The notes under the pieces were generated by a model that did no database searches, was not told the origin of the DNA, and saw only the letters and a program-made list of their open reading frames with translations. A program made the position numbers and the translations under genes. From the NCBI GenBank assembly GCA_002293855.1, contig DBEB01000004.1:1-17861 (forward strand): DNA of 17,861 nt, read 5' to 3'. Source of the DNA: Candidatus Falkowbacteria bacterium UBA917 (GTDB taxonomy: Bacteria > Patescibacteriota > Patescibacteriia > Patescibacteriales > Patescibacteriaceae). This document shows positions 5,869 to 13,095 of this stretch, in pieces (the stretch's first letter is position 1; each line of letters opens with the position of its first letter).

Positions 5869-8031
5869 ATGTTTCAGCCCTATCAAGCAGTCAAACTGCT
5901 TACAGTCTTTTCTTTTTTGACTTTATCTTTGCTTGCCATTAGTCCGGTTAGTGCCAAAGAGTACGGCCCTTACGGCCCTTTTCAAGAGGCTGTCTATAGT
6001 TTGTCCAAGAAAAATTTCGCCTTCTCCTATCGTGACAATACTGGCAAGAGCTATGTTCAGGTCCGTGATGGCAAGCCCATGGGTCCTTATAGTGCCGCTG
6101 GCCTCTACCAAGCTGTCACTGCTCTCAGAGTTACCGATGATGGTTCCTACGGCTTTATTTATTCCAAGATGGAATCAGACAAGGCTCGTCTCTATGCCAA
6201 TATCAATGGCACAAGCATAGCTATCCGTGATCGCTACTTACCACGTGAGCCAAAGCTAGAAATGGTAGATAAAGACAAATGGATGGTAGCAACTGACCAG
6301 ATTGCTTATCTTAAATTCAACACTGGTCAAGTAGTAGAAGCGCCTTGTAGCCCAGCCGCTACCGAACCTTGTATGATTAACAGTATTGGCATTTCTGATA
6401 ATCTCTGGGGCTATGCTTATGAAAGTTTTCATAACTACAAAGGTTATATCAAGATTTTTGACCGCATCCGTGGTAATGCTCAAAAGATCTATGGTCCTTA
6501 TGACTTTGACGGTCGAGAAGGGGAGCTTGGTAACCGTCGCAGCAATCTTGCTATTGGTCGCCGTGACTGGATTGCTTCTTATTACAACGGCGGACGAGGC
6601 TATGTCATGATTAATGGCACTGTCAGTGGTCCTTTTTTGAGCGTCAATCATATCTACGCCAAGGATGATGTCTATCTCTACTGCTACACTGATTTAGATT
6701 CTAAAAATAAGTGTAATATTGGCGGTAAAGTTTACGAAGATTTTGGCACTGGTCAATTTCAGACCATCGTCGATGGTAATAATTGGGGTGTCCGAAGTGG
6801 TGGTCAGTGTATCATCAGTATCAATACTGTGGTGATGAGAGCTGACTGTGATCGTCTCAGCCTCTCTGATGGTAGTTACTCTATCGTCCGTGCGAGCGAC
6901 CTCAGCAAGTATGTCATTAATGGCGAAGAGTTTGCTGTCTCTCCAACTAACTCCCGTCTGAGCCTAGACGGCGCCGGTCCAGTCTGGGCCGCTGGTCGTA
7001 ACTGGGCCTATATTGCCTTCCCGCCAAGTGTTAGCAATAGCGATTACTGTGCTCGTGTCACTATCAATAATTTAAATTACAATGTCAGCAATCAAACAAC
7101 TGTCGGCGACAAGAGTTATCTACCTGGCTGTCAGGCCAGCCTCTCTCTGACTGGCACCAGCTATGCCATGCGAATTAATAATAGTGGTCAAGAAGTCTGG
7201 ATCCGAGCCGGCCTTGATTTTGTCAATTCAACACCAGCGAGCAGTGGCAAAAAAGCTACTTGTGGCAATCAGAAACGTGAAGCCAACGAAGAATGTGACG
7301 GCGTGGACTTTGGTGGCAAGACTTGTGCTTCCAAGGGCTTTTATGGTGGCGGTGTCAAATGTAGCTCTAGCTGTAAGCTAGACTATAGTAGTTGCGTTGC
7401 TAATAGCATCTGCACTGACAATGACGGTGGCACCAATCCCTTTATCCAAGGTGCAAGTAATCTCCGTATCAGTGGTGCCGGCAATACTGCAGGGTCGGGT
7501 AGCAGTATTCCTTATCGTGATCAATGTCTCTCAGCGACTAAGCTCAAAGAATACTACTGTGTACCAAGCTCCAAATACCCAGGCCTGACTATTGCTAGTC
7601 GTGAATATGACTGTAAATGTTCTGGTGGAGGTTGCACTGACAACAAGCCAGTCTGCAATCGCAATGGCAAGATTAATGCCGGTGAGAGTTGTGATGGTCG
7701 CGATCTAGCCAAGCAAACTTGCAAGACTCTGGGCTTTGATGGTGGCAGCTTGACCTGTGGTAATGACTGTCAATTAAACACTGGTGGCTGTCTCAAATGT
7801 GGCGACAACAAGATTGACTCTAGTCTGAAGGAAAAATGTGACGGCAAAGATCTCGGTCTCAACAGCTGCGAGTCACTCGGCTTTATGTGTGGCGAGCTTC
7901 GCTGCGCAAGTACTTGCCAAGGCTTTGATACTTCTATGTGTAAGACCAATAAAGCTGACTGTACCAATCTTCAGCTCGGTGGCGCAGTATTACAGACTCC
8001 TTACACTACGGTTAATATCAGTAATAAATAA
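5869..8031 (+). CDS. Secreted protein: propeller-like repeats plus three six-Cys modules
   Basis: A 720-residue exported protein of unknown function. Residues 1-29 are a signal peptide (hydrophobic core LLTVFSFLTLSLLA) with likely cleavage after VSA. Residues 30-455 hold seven or more blade-like units of about 35-40 residues, with recurring 'aromatic...YVxING...GPY/GPF' and 'DDGxYGF' patterns; a beta-propeller is my inference. Three Cys modules follow (Cys465-Cys509, Cys596-Cys641, Cys644-Cys691), each with CDG near the second Cys and GF before the fourth. Between the first two lies a different Cys-rich domain (about 515-589, CTDNDGG...KEYYC...DCKC), of a type found in other exported prokaryotic proteins. 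No C-terminal anchor or sorting signal is visible. The next gene is a shorter paralog. The modules imply disulfide formation outside the cytoplasm. No catalytic motif is apparent. Confidence 0.9.
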   Translation: MFQPYQAVKLLTVFSFLTLSLLAISPVSAKEYGPYGPFQEAVYSLSKKNFAFSYRDNTGKSYVQVRDGKPMGPYSAAGLYQAVTALRVTDDGSYGFIYSKMESDKARLYANINGTSIAIRDRYLPREPKLEMVDKDKWMVATDQIAYLKFNTGQVVEAPCSPAATEPCMINSIGISDNLWGYAYESFHNYKGYIKIFDRIRGNAQKIYGPYDFDGREGELGNRRSNLAIGRRDWIASYYNGGRGYVMINGTVSGPFLSVNHIYAKDDVYLYCYTDLDSKNKCNIGGKVYEDFGTGQFQTIVDGNNWGVRSGGQCIISINTVVMRADCDRLSLSDGSYSIVRASDLSKYVINGEEFAVSPTNSRLSLDGAGPVWAAGRNWAYIAFPPSVSNSDYCARVTINNLNYNVSNQTTVGDKSYLPGCQASLSLTGTSYAMRINNSGQEVWIRAGLDFVNSTPASSGKKATCGNQKREANEECDGVDFGGKTCASKGFYGGGVKCSSSCKLDYSSCVANSICTDNDGGTNPFIQGASNLRISGAGNTAGSGSSIPYRDQCLSATKLKEYYCVPSSKYPGLTIASREYDCKCSGGGCTDNKPVCNRNGKINAGESCDGRDLAKQTCKTLGFDGGSLTCGNDCQLNTGGCLKCGDNKIDSSLKEKCDGKDLGLNSCESLGFMCGELRCASTCQGFDTSMCKTNKADCTNLQLGGAVLQTPYTTVNISNK

Positions 8032-8046
8032 TTCTAAACTAATTTA

Positions 8047-8104
8047 TATAATAGCTAGCTATCCAGATCATAGATAAGTAAAATACTTAGCTAATTATTT
8101 TTTT
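8047..8104 (+). promoter_or_regulatory. Spacer between paralogs: -10 box and AT-rich hairpin
   Basis: TATAAT at 8047-8052 is a perfect -10 without a recognisable -35. Downstream, TAAGTA (8075-8080) pairs with TACTTA (8084-8089) around AAA, and seven T occur at 8098-8104 after an eight-base gap. TAGCTA at 8052-8057 and again at 8088-8093 could enclose this as a larger fold. It may be a weak promoter, a weak terminator of the 720-aa gene, or both. Confidence 0.35.
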
Positions 8105-8108
8105 GATT

Positions 8109-9662
8109 ATGATTCAATTTAACAAATCCACAAAGTGGCTAGTGTTATTTTTGATGATTGCTAGTAGCTTCTTAGCGGTTGATTATAGTAACGCCAAAGA
8201 TTATGGTCCCTATGGCCCATTCAAGGATGCTACTTACGCACTTACCAAGAAAAATTTCGCCTTTTCTTATCTCGATGCTCAGGGTCAGTCCTATGTGCAA
8301 GTCCGCGACGGCCTGCCTATCGGTCCTTACCTAGGCGCCGCTCCTTATCCCGCTGTCAGCAACTTGCAGGTCACTGATGATGGTGCTTACGGCTTTACCT
8401 ATTCTCAGTTGGACGGCGGCAAATCCAAGATCTATGTCAATGTTAATGGTGTCAGCACACCTATTTATGATCGCTCGACTCCTCGTGCGCCCAAGTTCCA
8501 GCTGGTTAATAAAGATAAATGGCTAGCCACCACAGACCAATTAGCTTTTATCAAATTTGATAATTACAAAATTCTCGAATCAGCCTGTAGCGCTAGCGCT
8601 GATGACAGTTGCTTGATTCATAGCTCTGGCATCTCTGATAATATTTGGGGTTATGCCTATCAAAATTATCGCGAACGCGCCGGCTATATCAAGATTTACG
8701 ATAAGTATCACCGTCATATCATGAGCAAGACTTACGGTCCTTATGATTTTGATGCCGCTGATGGCCCTACCAAGACAGCGATTAGCGTTGGTAAATTTCA
8801 CTGGATTGCTTACTATTACAAGAAAATCCCTAAGAAAAAGATCAATGATAATGGCTATGTCAATGACTACACTGACTATGTCATTGTTGATGGACAGAAA
8901 TACGGCCCCTTTCCTAAGGTTCATTTTATCTTAGCTAAGGACAATGTTTATATTTATTGTTACGACGGTTCTGACAAAATCAGTCGTTGTAATGTTAATG
9001 GTAAATCTTTTCAAGCTTCCGCTCCCATTGTTAAAGCTATGATTGATGGTAATAACTGGGGCATTCAGGCTGGTAACAGGTGTATTATTAGCTACTCTAA
9101 TGAGTTTGTGCACACTGACTGCGCTGGCTTCAATTTTACTGAAAGCGCCTACACTTTAGTCAAAGCTACTAATGCCAGCCAATACACTCTCAAAAAGCAA
9201 GACTTTAAAGTTGAGCCAGCTGACGCCAACTTGTCGGTGACTGATAGAGTTCCAGTCTGGGCCGCTATGACGAATTGGGCCTATATCGCTACTCCCAAGG
9301 ATCCTGCTCAGAGTGATTATTGTGCCAAGATAGTCATTAATGGTGTTATGACCAGTCTAGGTGACCGATTTAGCACTTGTCAGGCTGATTTGGCTCTTAC
9401 TAGTACTAGCTATGCCCTCAAGACTAGTGATTCTAATCAAGGTGTGTTGATTAAGGCTGCTTTAGTGTTTTATAACAATCAGAATAAATACGGGCCCAGT
9501 GCTACTTGCGGTAATGGCAAAAAAGACATCTTAGAGGAGTGTGAAGGCTCTAATTTTGGCGTTAAAAAGTGTAGTAGCTATGGTTTTTATGGTGGCGGCA
9601 CCCTTAAGTGCTCTGCAAACTGTATGGCTGATACCAGTTCTTGTCTCAAAGGCAAAAGCTAA
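8109..9662 (+). CDS. Secreted paralog: propeller-like repeats plus one six-Cys module
   Basis: Shorter paralog of the gene before it. I start it at ATG 8109 (517 residues) rather than an in-frame TTG two codons upstream. The signal peptide is residues 1-29 with likely cleavage after SNA, exactly as in its neighbour. The mature N-terminus begins KDYGPYGPF; over the first 45 mature residues I count 33 identities with the paralog. The same blade-like units run through to about residue 460. One six-Cys module closes the protein (Cys467, 478, 488, 501, 505, 512), aligned with the first module of the 720-residue protein. The DTDGG-type domain and modules 2 and 3 are absent, so domains were gained or lost after duplication. 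Function unknown; exported and probably disulfide-bonded. A promoter-less TATAAT lies upstream. Confidence 0.9.
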   Translation: MIQFNKSTKWLVLFLMIASSFLAVDYSNAKDYGPYGPFKDATYALTKKNFAFSYLDAQGQSYVQVRDGLPIGPYLGAAPYPAVSNLQVTDDGAYGFTYSQLDGGKSKIYVNVNGVSTPIYDRSTPRAPKFQLVNKDKWLATTDQLAFIKFDNYKILESACSASADDSCLIHSSGISDNIWGYAYQNYRERAGYIKIYDKYHRHIMSKTYGPYDFDAADGPTKTAISVGKFHWIAYYYKKIPKKKINDNGYVNDYTDYVIVDGQKYGPFPKVHFILAKDNVYIYCYDGSDKISRCNVNGKSFQASAPIVKAMIDGNNWGIQAGNRCIISYSNEFVHTDCAGFNFTESAYTLVKATNASQYTLKKQDFKVEPADANLSVTDRVPVWAAMTNWAYIATPKDPAQSDYCAKIVINGVMTSLGDRFSTCQADLALTSTSYALKTSDSNQGVLIKAALVFYNNQNKYGPSATCGNGKKDILEECEGSNFGVKKCSSYGFYGGGTLKCSANCMADTSSCLKGKS

Positions 9663-9695
9663 TTTCAGCTCAATGTTGATTTAATCAAGTATATA

Positions 9696-9724
9696 TTGAC
9701 TTAGCTTAGTCTTTGCTATATGCT
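9696..9724 (+). promoter_or_regulatory. Promoter for the 203-aa acidic protein gene
   Basis: TTGACT at 9696-9701 is followed after 17 bases by TATGCT (9719-9724). An alternative is TATATG at 9717-9722 with an extended TG at 9714-9715 and a 15-base spacer. Predicted start is about 40 bases before the ATG. Confidence 0.55.
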
Positions 9725-9768
9725 GTCAGTAGCAATATTTCAGTAATTCAGGCCATAAGTTAATATCT

Positions 9769-10380
9769 ATGGATCAATTGCAAAGATTCATTGACTTAGT
9801 CAATAAAACCGGTGATAAATTAGTCATTTTTGATCGCTATCAGCCTGATAATTCTTGTGTAATTTTAGGCATAAATGACTATGAGCGCCTACTATCAAGC
9901 AAGGACTCGGTCCTAGACTTGACAGAAGAGGAACTAGCTGATAAAATCAATGGTGATATTGCTATTTGGAAGAATGAGCAAGTTTTATCTGATTTCAGTA
10001 AAGATACGCAGGATTGGCCTGATGATATCGACAATTGGTCAGAATCTTCCTCTGAAGCCTTATCACAGGATTCGGGCATCGATTTAGAGCCAGAAGAAGA
10101 GCTTAATTATCTCTATTCTGAGCCAGAGCCAGTCCTAGCTCCACTTGCTACCGTTTCTGATGACTATGCTCCTGTTTCCGGTGATGACATCATCGCTGAA
10201 GAGCCAGCAGCACCAGTAATTACCACTGAGCCAAGCAAGGCTACCAAGCCTGATTTTGAGTCTCTAGGTGAGATACTGGGGTCAAAGTATGAAACTAGCA
10301 ATAACTGGAGTATCCCATCCAATCGTAAGGCCCTCGCGAGTGACAAATTCGCTAAGCGTTACGAAAGTATAGGTTTTTAA
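9769..10380 (+). CDS. Hypothetical protein: Phd/YefM-like N-terminus, acidic linker
   Basis: A 203-residue protein I cannot name with confidence. Residues 1-42 (QLQRFIDLVNKTGDKLVIF...VILGINDYERLL) resemble the N-terminal fold of Phd/YefM antitoxins, where a helix, a strand pair and a 'V-x-x-x-x-DYE-x-L' segment form the DNA-binding dimer. Residues 50-70 look helical (LTEEELADKINGDIAIW). Residues 73-160 are a long acidic Pro/Ser/Asp/Glu-rich linker. The last 30 residues are more basic (NRKALASDKFAKRY). No toxin gene is adjacent, so a working toxin-antitoxin pair is not supported here. It could be a repurposed DNA-binding or scaffold protein. It lies directly upstream of tuf, 93 bases apart, with its own promoter, and no terminator is visible between them, so tuf may be co-transcribed. 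Confidence 0.75.
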   Translation: MDQLQRFIDLVNKTGDKLVIFDRYQPDNSCVILGINDYERLLSSKDSVLDLTEEELADKINGDIAIWKNEQVLSDFSKDTQDWPDDIDNWSESSSEALSQDSGIDLEPEEELNYLYSEPEPVLAPLATVSDDYAPVSGDDIIAEEPAAPVITTEPSKATKPDFESLGEILGSKYETSNNWSIPSNRKALASDKFAKRYESIGF

Positions 10381-10407
10381 AATAATTAATTAAAAGATTA
10401 AATTTAC

Positions 10408-10462
10408 AACGGTTGGCTGTCTTTAACCGACAAAAAACTTTGGCCTTGGCTTAAAGACCGTT
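10408..10462 (+). promoter_or_regulatory. Structured tuf leader with two competing folds
   Basis: GTCTTTAA (10419-10426) pairs perfectly with TTAAAGAC (10451-10458), and AACG (10408-10411) pairs with CGTT (10459-10462) outside it. The local hairpin CGGTT (10410-10414) with AACCG (10425-10429) uses some of the same bases, so the two folds exclude each other. The long fold ends 11 bases before the tuf ATG. Confidence 0.5.
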
Positions 10463-10473
10463 ATTAAATCAAT

Positions 10474-11661
10474 ATGGCAGAAAAATTTGAACGAACAAAG
10501 ACACACGTCAACGTTGGTACTATCGGCCACGTCGACCACGGTAAGACTACTTTGACCGCCGCTCTTTTGACCGTTTTGGCCAAAAAGGGTTTCAAAGCTA
10601 CTCACAAGTCCGTTGATCAGATCGATGCTGCTCCAGAAGAAAAAGCTCGTGGTATTACCATCGCTACTGCTCACGTCGAGTACGAGTCTGAAAAGCGTCA
10701 CTACGCTCACGTTGATTGTCCTGGTCACGCTGACTACGTCAAGAACATGATCACTGGTGCTGCTCAGATGGACGGTGCTATCCTCGTTGTTTCTGCCACT
10801 GATGGTCCTATGCCTCAGACCCGTGAACACATCTTGCTTGCTCGTCAGGTTGGTGTGCCTCACATCGTTGTTTTCCTTAACAAGTGTGACATGGTCGAAG
10901 ACAAAGAATTGATCGACCTCGTCGAAGAAGAAATTCGTGACTTGCTCACCAAGTACGAATTCCCAGGTGCTACTACTCCTATTATCCGTGGCAGCGCTCT
11001 CAAGGCTCTTGAAAATCCAGATGGTGAATACGGTGACGCTGTTGTCAACCTTGTTAACACTCTTGACTCTTACATCCCAGATCCTATCCGTGATGTTGAA
11101 AAGCCTTTCCTCTTGCCTATCGAAGACATTTTCTCTATCGAAGGTCGTGGTACTGTCGTGACTGGTCGTGTTGAATCCGGTCAAGTCAAAGTCGGTGACG
11201 AAGTCGAAATTGTCGGTATTACCGAAACCAAGAAGACTGTCGTAACCGGTATCGAAATGTTCAACAAGTCTCTTGACTCCGGTCAAGCCGGTGACAACGC
11301 TGGTATCTTGATCCGTGGTATTAAGAAGGACGAAGTAGAACGTGGTCAGGTCTTGGCTAAGCCAGGTTCTATCACTCCTCACACTGAGTTCGAAGGTGAA
11401 ATCTATATCTTGAACAAGGACGAAGGTGGTCGTCACAAGCCATTCTTCAAAGGTTACAAGCCTCAGTTCTACATCCGTACTACTGACGTGACCGGTGAAA
11501 TCGAATTGCCAGCCGGTACTGAAATGGTTATGCCTGGTGATACTGTTAACCTCAAGGTCAAATTGATTGCTCCAATCGCTTTGCAAGAAAAACAGCGCTT
11601 CGCTATCCGCGAAGGTGGCCGCACTGTCGGCGCTGGTGTTGTTGCTAAGATTATCAAGTAA
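10474..11661 (+). CDS. tuf: Elongation factor Tu
   Basis: EF-Tu is the abundant cytosolic GTPase that delivers aminoacyl-tRNA to the ribosomal A site. The 395-residue length is typical. Motifs are intact: GHVDHGKT at residues 18-25 (P-loop), RGITIATAHVEY from 59 (switch I end), DCPGH at 81-85 (switch II, with His85 in the catalytic position), NKCD at 136-139 and SAL at 174-176 for guanine recognition. Domain II starts near residue 205 (FLLPIEDIFSIEGRGTVVTGRVE), and domain III ends VGAGVVAKIIK. Codon use is strongly biased to GGT, CGT and GTC/ATC, as expected for a highly expressed gene. It is separated from fusA by the four-gene insert and followed by a strong hairpin. No Shine-Dalgarno site; T at -1. 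Confidence 0.99.
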   Translation: MAEKFERTKTHVNVGTIGHVDHGKTTLTAALLTVLAKKGFKATHKSVDQIDAAPEEKARGITIATAHVEYESEKRHYAHVDCPGHADYVKNMITGAAQMDGAILVVSATDGPMPQTREHILLARQVGVPHIVVFLNKCDMVEDKELIDLVEEEIRDLLTKYEFPGATTPIIRGSALKALENPDGEYGDAVVNLVNTLDSYIPDPIRDVEKPFLLPIEDIFSIEGRGTVVTGRVESGQVKVGDEVEIVGITETKKTVVTGIEMFNKSLDSGQAGDNAGILIRGIKKDEVERGQVLAKPGSITPHTEFEGEIYILNKDEGGRHKPFFKGYKPQFYIRTTDVTGEIELPAGTEMVMPGDTVNLKVKLIAPIALQEKQRFAIREGGRTVGAGVVAKIIK

Positions 11662-11669
11662 CCAAGTCG

Positions 11670-11695
11670 TCTTCCTCAGCTTCGGTTGAGGAAGA
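11670..11695 (+). terminator. Strong hairpin with UUCG tetraloop after tuf
   Basis: An 11-pair stem (TCTTCCTCAGC with GTTGAGGAAGA, one wobble) closes on C(UUCG)G, the exceptionally stable tetraloop. It begins eight bases after the tuf stop. The T-run expected of an intrinsic terminator is missing (TACACTTGTTTATTT follows), so it may stabilise the 3' end of tuf mRNA or end transcription only partly. Confidence 0.6.
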
Positions 11696-11699
11696 TACA

Positions 11700-11746
11700 C
11701 TTGTTTATTTAAAACAAGCATTTAACCAAACAGGCACTTTCCTGTT
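11700..11746 (+). promoter_or_regulatory. Two further hairpins in the tuf-rpsJ spacer
   Basis: CTTGTTT (11700-11706) pairs with AAACAAG (11712-11718), and AACAGG (11729-11734) pairs with CCTGTT (11741-11746). The last ends 10 bases before the rpsJ ATG. With the tuf hairpin they make three consecutive stem-loops in front of the S10-operon genes. E. coli uses structured leader RNA at this place for L4 feedback; no sequence match to that leader is claimed. Confidence 0.45.
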
Positions 11747-11756
11747 ACTTAAAAAG

Positions 11757-12101
11757 ATGACTGATAAACTGACAAAAGTGGCTAAGACTAAAGACGAAGG
11801 CCAGCGGATTAGGATTAAGATCAAGTCCTTTGATCATAAGATCATTGATCAATCCACCAAGACCATTGTAGAGACTGTCAAAAGAAGTGGCGCCAAAGTT
11901 CATGGCCCGATTCCTTTGCCAACCGAAAAAAAGATCTACACTGTCAACGCTTCTACCTTTGTTCATAAGAATTCCCGCGACCAGTACGAGATGCGTATTC
12001 ACAAGCGCCTAGTCGATATTATTGAGCCAACCGCAGCTACTGTGGAGTCTCTCAGTAATTTGAATCTTCCATCCGGTGTCGACGTGGAAATCAAAATGTA
12101 A
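11757..12101 (+). CDS. rpsJ: 30S ribosomal protein S10
   Basis: S10 is a 30S head protein and, as NusE, a partner of NusB and NusG in antitermination. The 114-residue product has about 12 extra N-terminal residues (MTDKLTKVAKTKDEGQ) before the usual start. Typical segments are SFDHKIIDQSTKTIVETVKR (about 23-42), GPIPLPT (about 50-56), the loop SRDQYEMRIHKRLVDI and the standard ending GVDVEIKM. It is the only complete gene in the window with G at -1; no Shine-Dalgarno site. It is followed by a 193-base spacer before rplC, unusually long for this operon, which holds a terminator-like hairpin. Confidence 0.98.
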   Translation: MTDKLTKVAKTKDEGQRIRIKIKSFDHKIIDQSTKTIVETVKRSGAKVHGPIPLPTEKKIYTVNASTFVHKNSRDQYEMRIHKRLVDIIEPTAATVESLSNLNLPSGVDVEIKM

Positions 12102-12247
12102 TATCAGCCCAATCACAATCCGCTCCTATCGGGTTTTAGACAAGCTCACATCGAGAACTATCTAAAGGCCGTGACTGAGCAAAAAGGAAAATAATCAATC
12201 AAGTAAACTCAAATCAATCTACAAGCGAAAAGCGCATTTTTTGATTT

Positions 12248-12280
12248 AAGCTGGCTTATTGATTGCCGGTTTTTTTGTTT
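12248..12280 (+). terminator. Terminator-like hairpin (possible attenuator) before rplC
   Basis: AAGCTGGC (12248-12255) pairs with GCCGGTTT (12265-12272) with two wobble pairs and a nine-base loop. A run of seven T from 12270 is broken once by G at 12277. It sits 22 bases before the rplC ATG. An upstream pair, AAATCAA (12210-12216) with TTGATTT (12241-12247), stacks directly beside it. Since rplC and later genes need transcription, it is either an attenuator or a true terminator with a promoter further in. Confidence 0.6.
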
Positions 12281-12294
12281 TAATCTATAGACTT

Positions 12295-13080
12295 ATGAAA
12301 TTTATCTTAGCTGAAAAGATTGCCATGACTCAGCTCTGGCAAGGAGAAGAACGCAAGGTTGCTACCAGACTCAAGGTCGGCACTTGTGTTGTTTTGCAAT
12401 TGAAAACCAAGGATAAGGATGGTTACGAAGCTGTTCAGCTTGGTTTTGGTGCTAAGAAAGCTAAGAATATCACTAAGAGCCTCAAGGGTCATTTTAAAAA
12501 TCTTGGCAACTTCCGCTATGTTCGTGAGTTTCGTCTCGACAAAGCTGATCGCGAGATCATCGATTTGAATACTGGCGACATTATTGACCCAAGTAGCTTT
12601 GCAGCGGGTGATCAAGTTAAGCTAACTGGTGTTTCCAAGGGTAAAGGCTTTGCTGGTGTGGTCAAACGTCATGGTTTCCACGGTCACAATGCTACTCACG
12701 GTACTAAGGATCAATTGCGTATGCCTGGTTCTATCGGTGCTGGTGGTGTCCAACGTGTTTTCAAAGGCAAGCGTATGGCTGGCCGCATGGGTGGTGACCA
12801 AGTCACTCTACCTAGTGTCAATATTTTGGCTGTTAATACCGAGGCTGGTGAAATCTTGATTGAAGGTGCTGTTCCGGGTGTTCCTGGTTCTCTAGTTGAA
12901 ATCTACGGCAAGGGTGAACTTAAAATCTCCAAGCCAGAGCCAAAGACTGAAGCCGCTACTGTCGTTGAAGAAGCTCCTACTGTCACAGAAGAAAAGCCAG
13001 TCGAAGCTGCTACCGAAGTTATCGCTGAAGAAGCTGCAGTTACCACAGCTGAAACTAAGGCAGAAGAAAAATCCGAATAA
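12295..13080 (+). CDS. rplC: 50S ribosomal protein L3 with acidic C-terminal tail
   Basis: L3 is an early-assembly 50S protein whose long loop reaches towards the peptidyl transferase centre. I start at ATG 12295 (261 residues: MKFILAEKIAMTQLW) because this matches the family start; an in-frame TTG at 12259 would add 12 residues translated from the hairpin region. The conserved loop is present: KGKGFAGVVKRHGF (115-128) and GSIGAGGVQRVFKGKRMAGRMGG (145-167); Gln153 is in the position modified in E. coli L3. The globular core ends near residue 211. Residues 212-261 are an added tail rich in Glu, Ala, Thr and Val, strongly acidic, unusual for an RNA-binding protein. No Shine-Dalgarno site; T at -1. 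rplD follows after 15 bases. Confidence 0.98.
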   Translation: MKFILAEKIAMTQLWQGEERKVATRLKVGTCVVLQLKTKDKDGYEAVQLGFGAKKAKNITKSLKGHFKNLGNFRYVREFRLDKADREIIDLNTGDIIDPSSFAAGDQVKLTGVSKGKGFAGVVKRHGFHGHNATHGTKDQLRMPGSIGAGGVQRVFKGKRMAGRMGGDQVTLPSVNILAVNTEAGEILIEGAVPGVPGSLVEIYGKGELKISKPEPKTEAATVVEEAPTVTEEKPVEAATEVIAEEAAVTTAETKAEEKSE

Positions 13081-13095
13081 TTTATCAATAAAGCT

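Noticed and set aside
7261..7962. Repeated Cys-rich DNA as a CRISPR or tandem DNA repeat
   Set aside because: The periodicity is at protein level within one reading frame; DNA copies are diverged and no spacers exist.
8103..8108. TTG start for the shorter secreted paralog
   Set aside because: ATG 8109, two codons later, puts the signal-peptide cleavage at residue 29 as in its paralog and fits the start-codon pattern.
4848..10473. Mobile element carrying the insert genes
   Set aside because: I find no transposase, integrase, tRNA target, terminal inverted repeats or target duplication at the edges.
10423..11721. A 432-codon open frame on the minus strand covering all of tuf
   Set aside because: The strong codon bias of tuf avoids the triplets that would make stops on the opposite strand. 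The translation is Ser/Thr/Phe/Val-rich with no family resemblance, while the plus strand is unmistakable EF-Tu.
12099..12290. Functional read-through extension of S10
   Set aside because: S10 ends at GVDVEIKM as in other bacteria; the frame after the stop runs through the terminator-like hairpin and its T-run.
12259..12294. TTG start extending rplC by 12 residues
   Set aside because: The extra residues come from the terminator-like hairpin and T-run; ATG 12295 matches the L3 family start.
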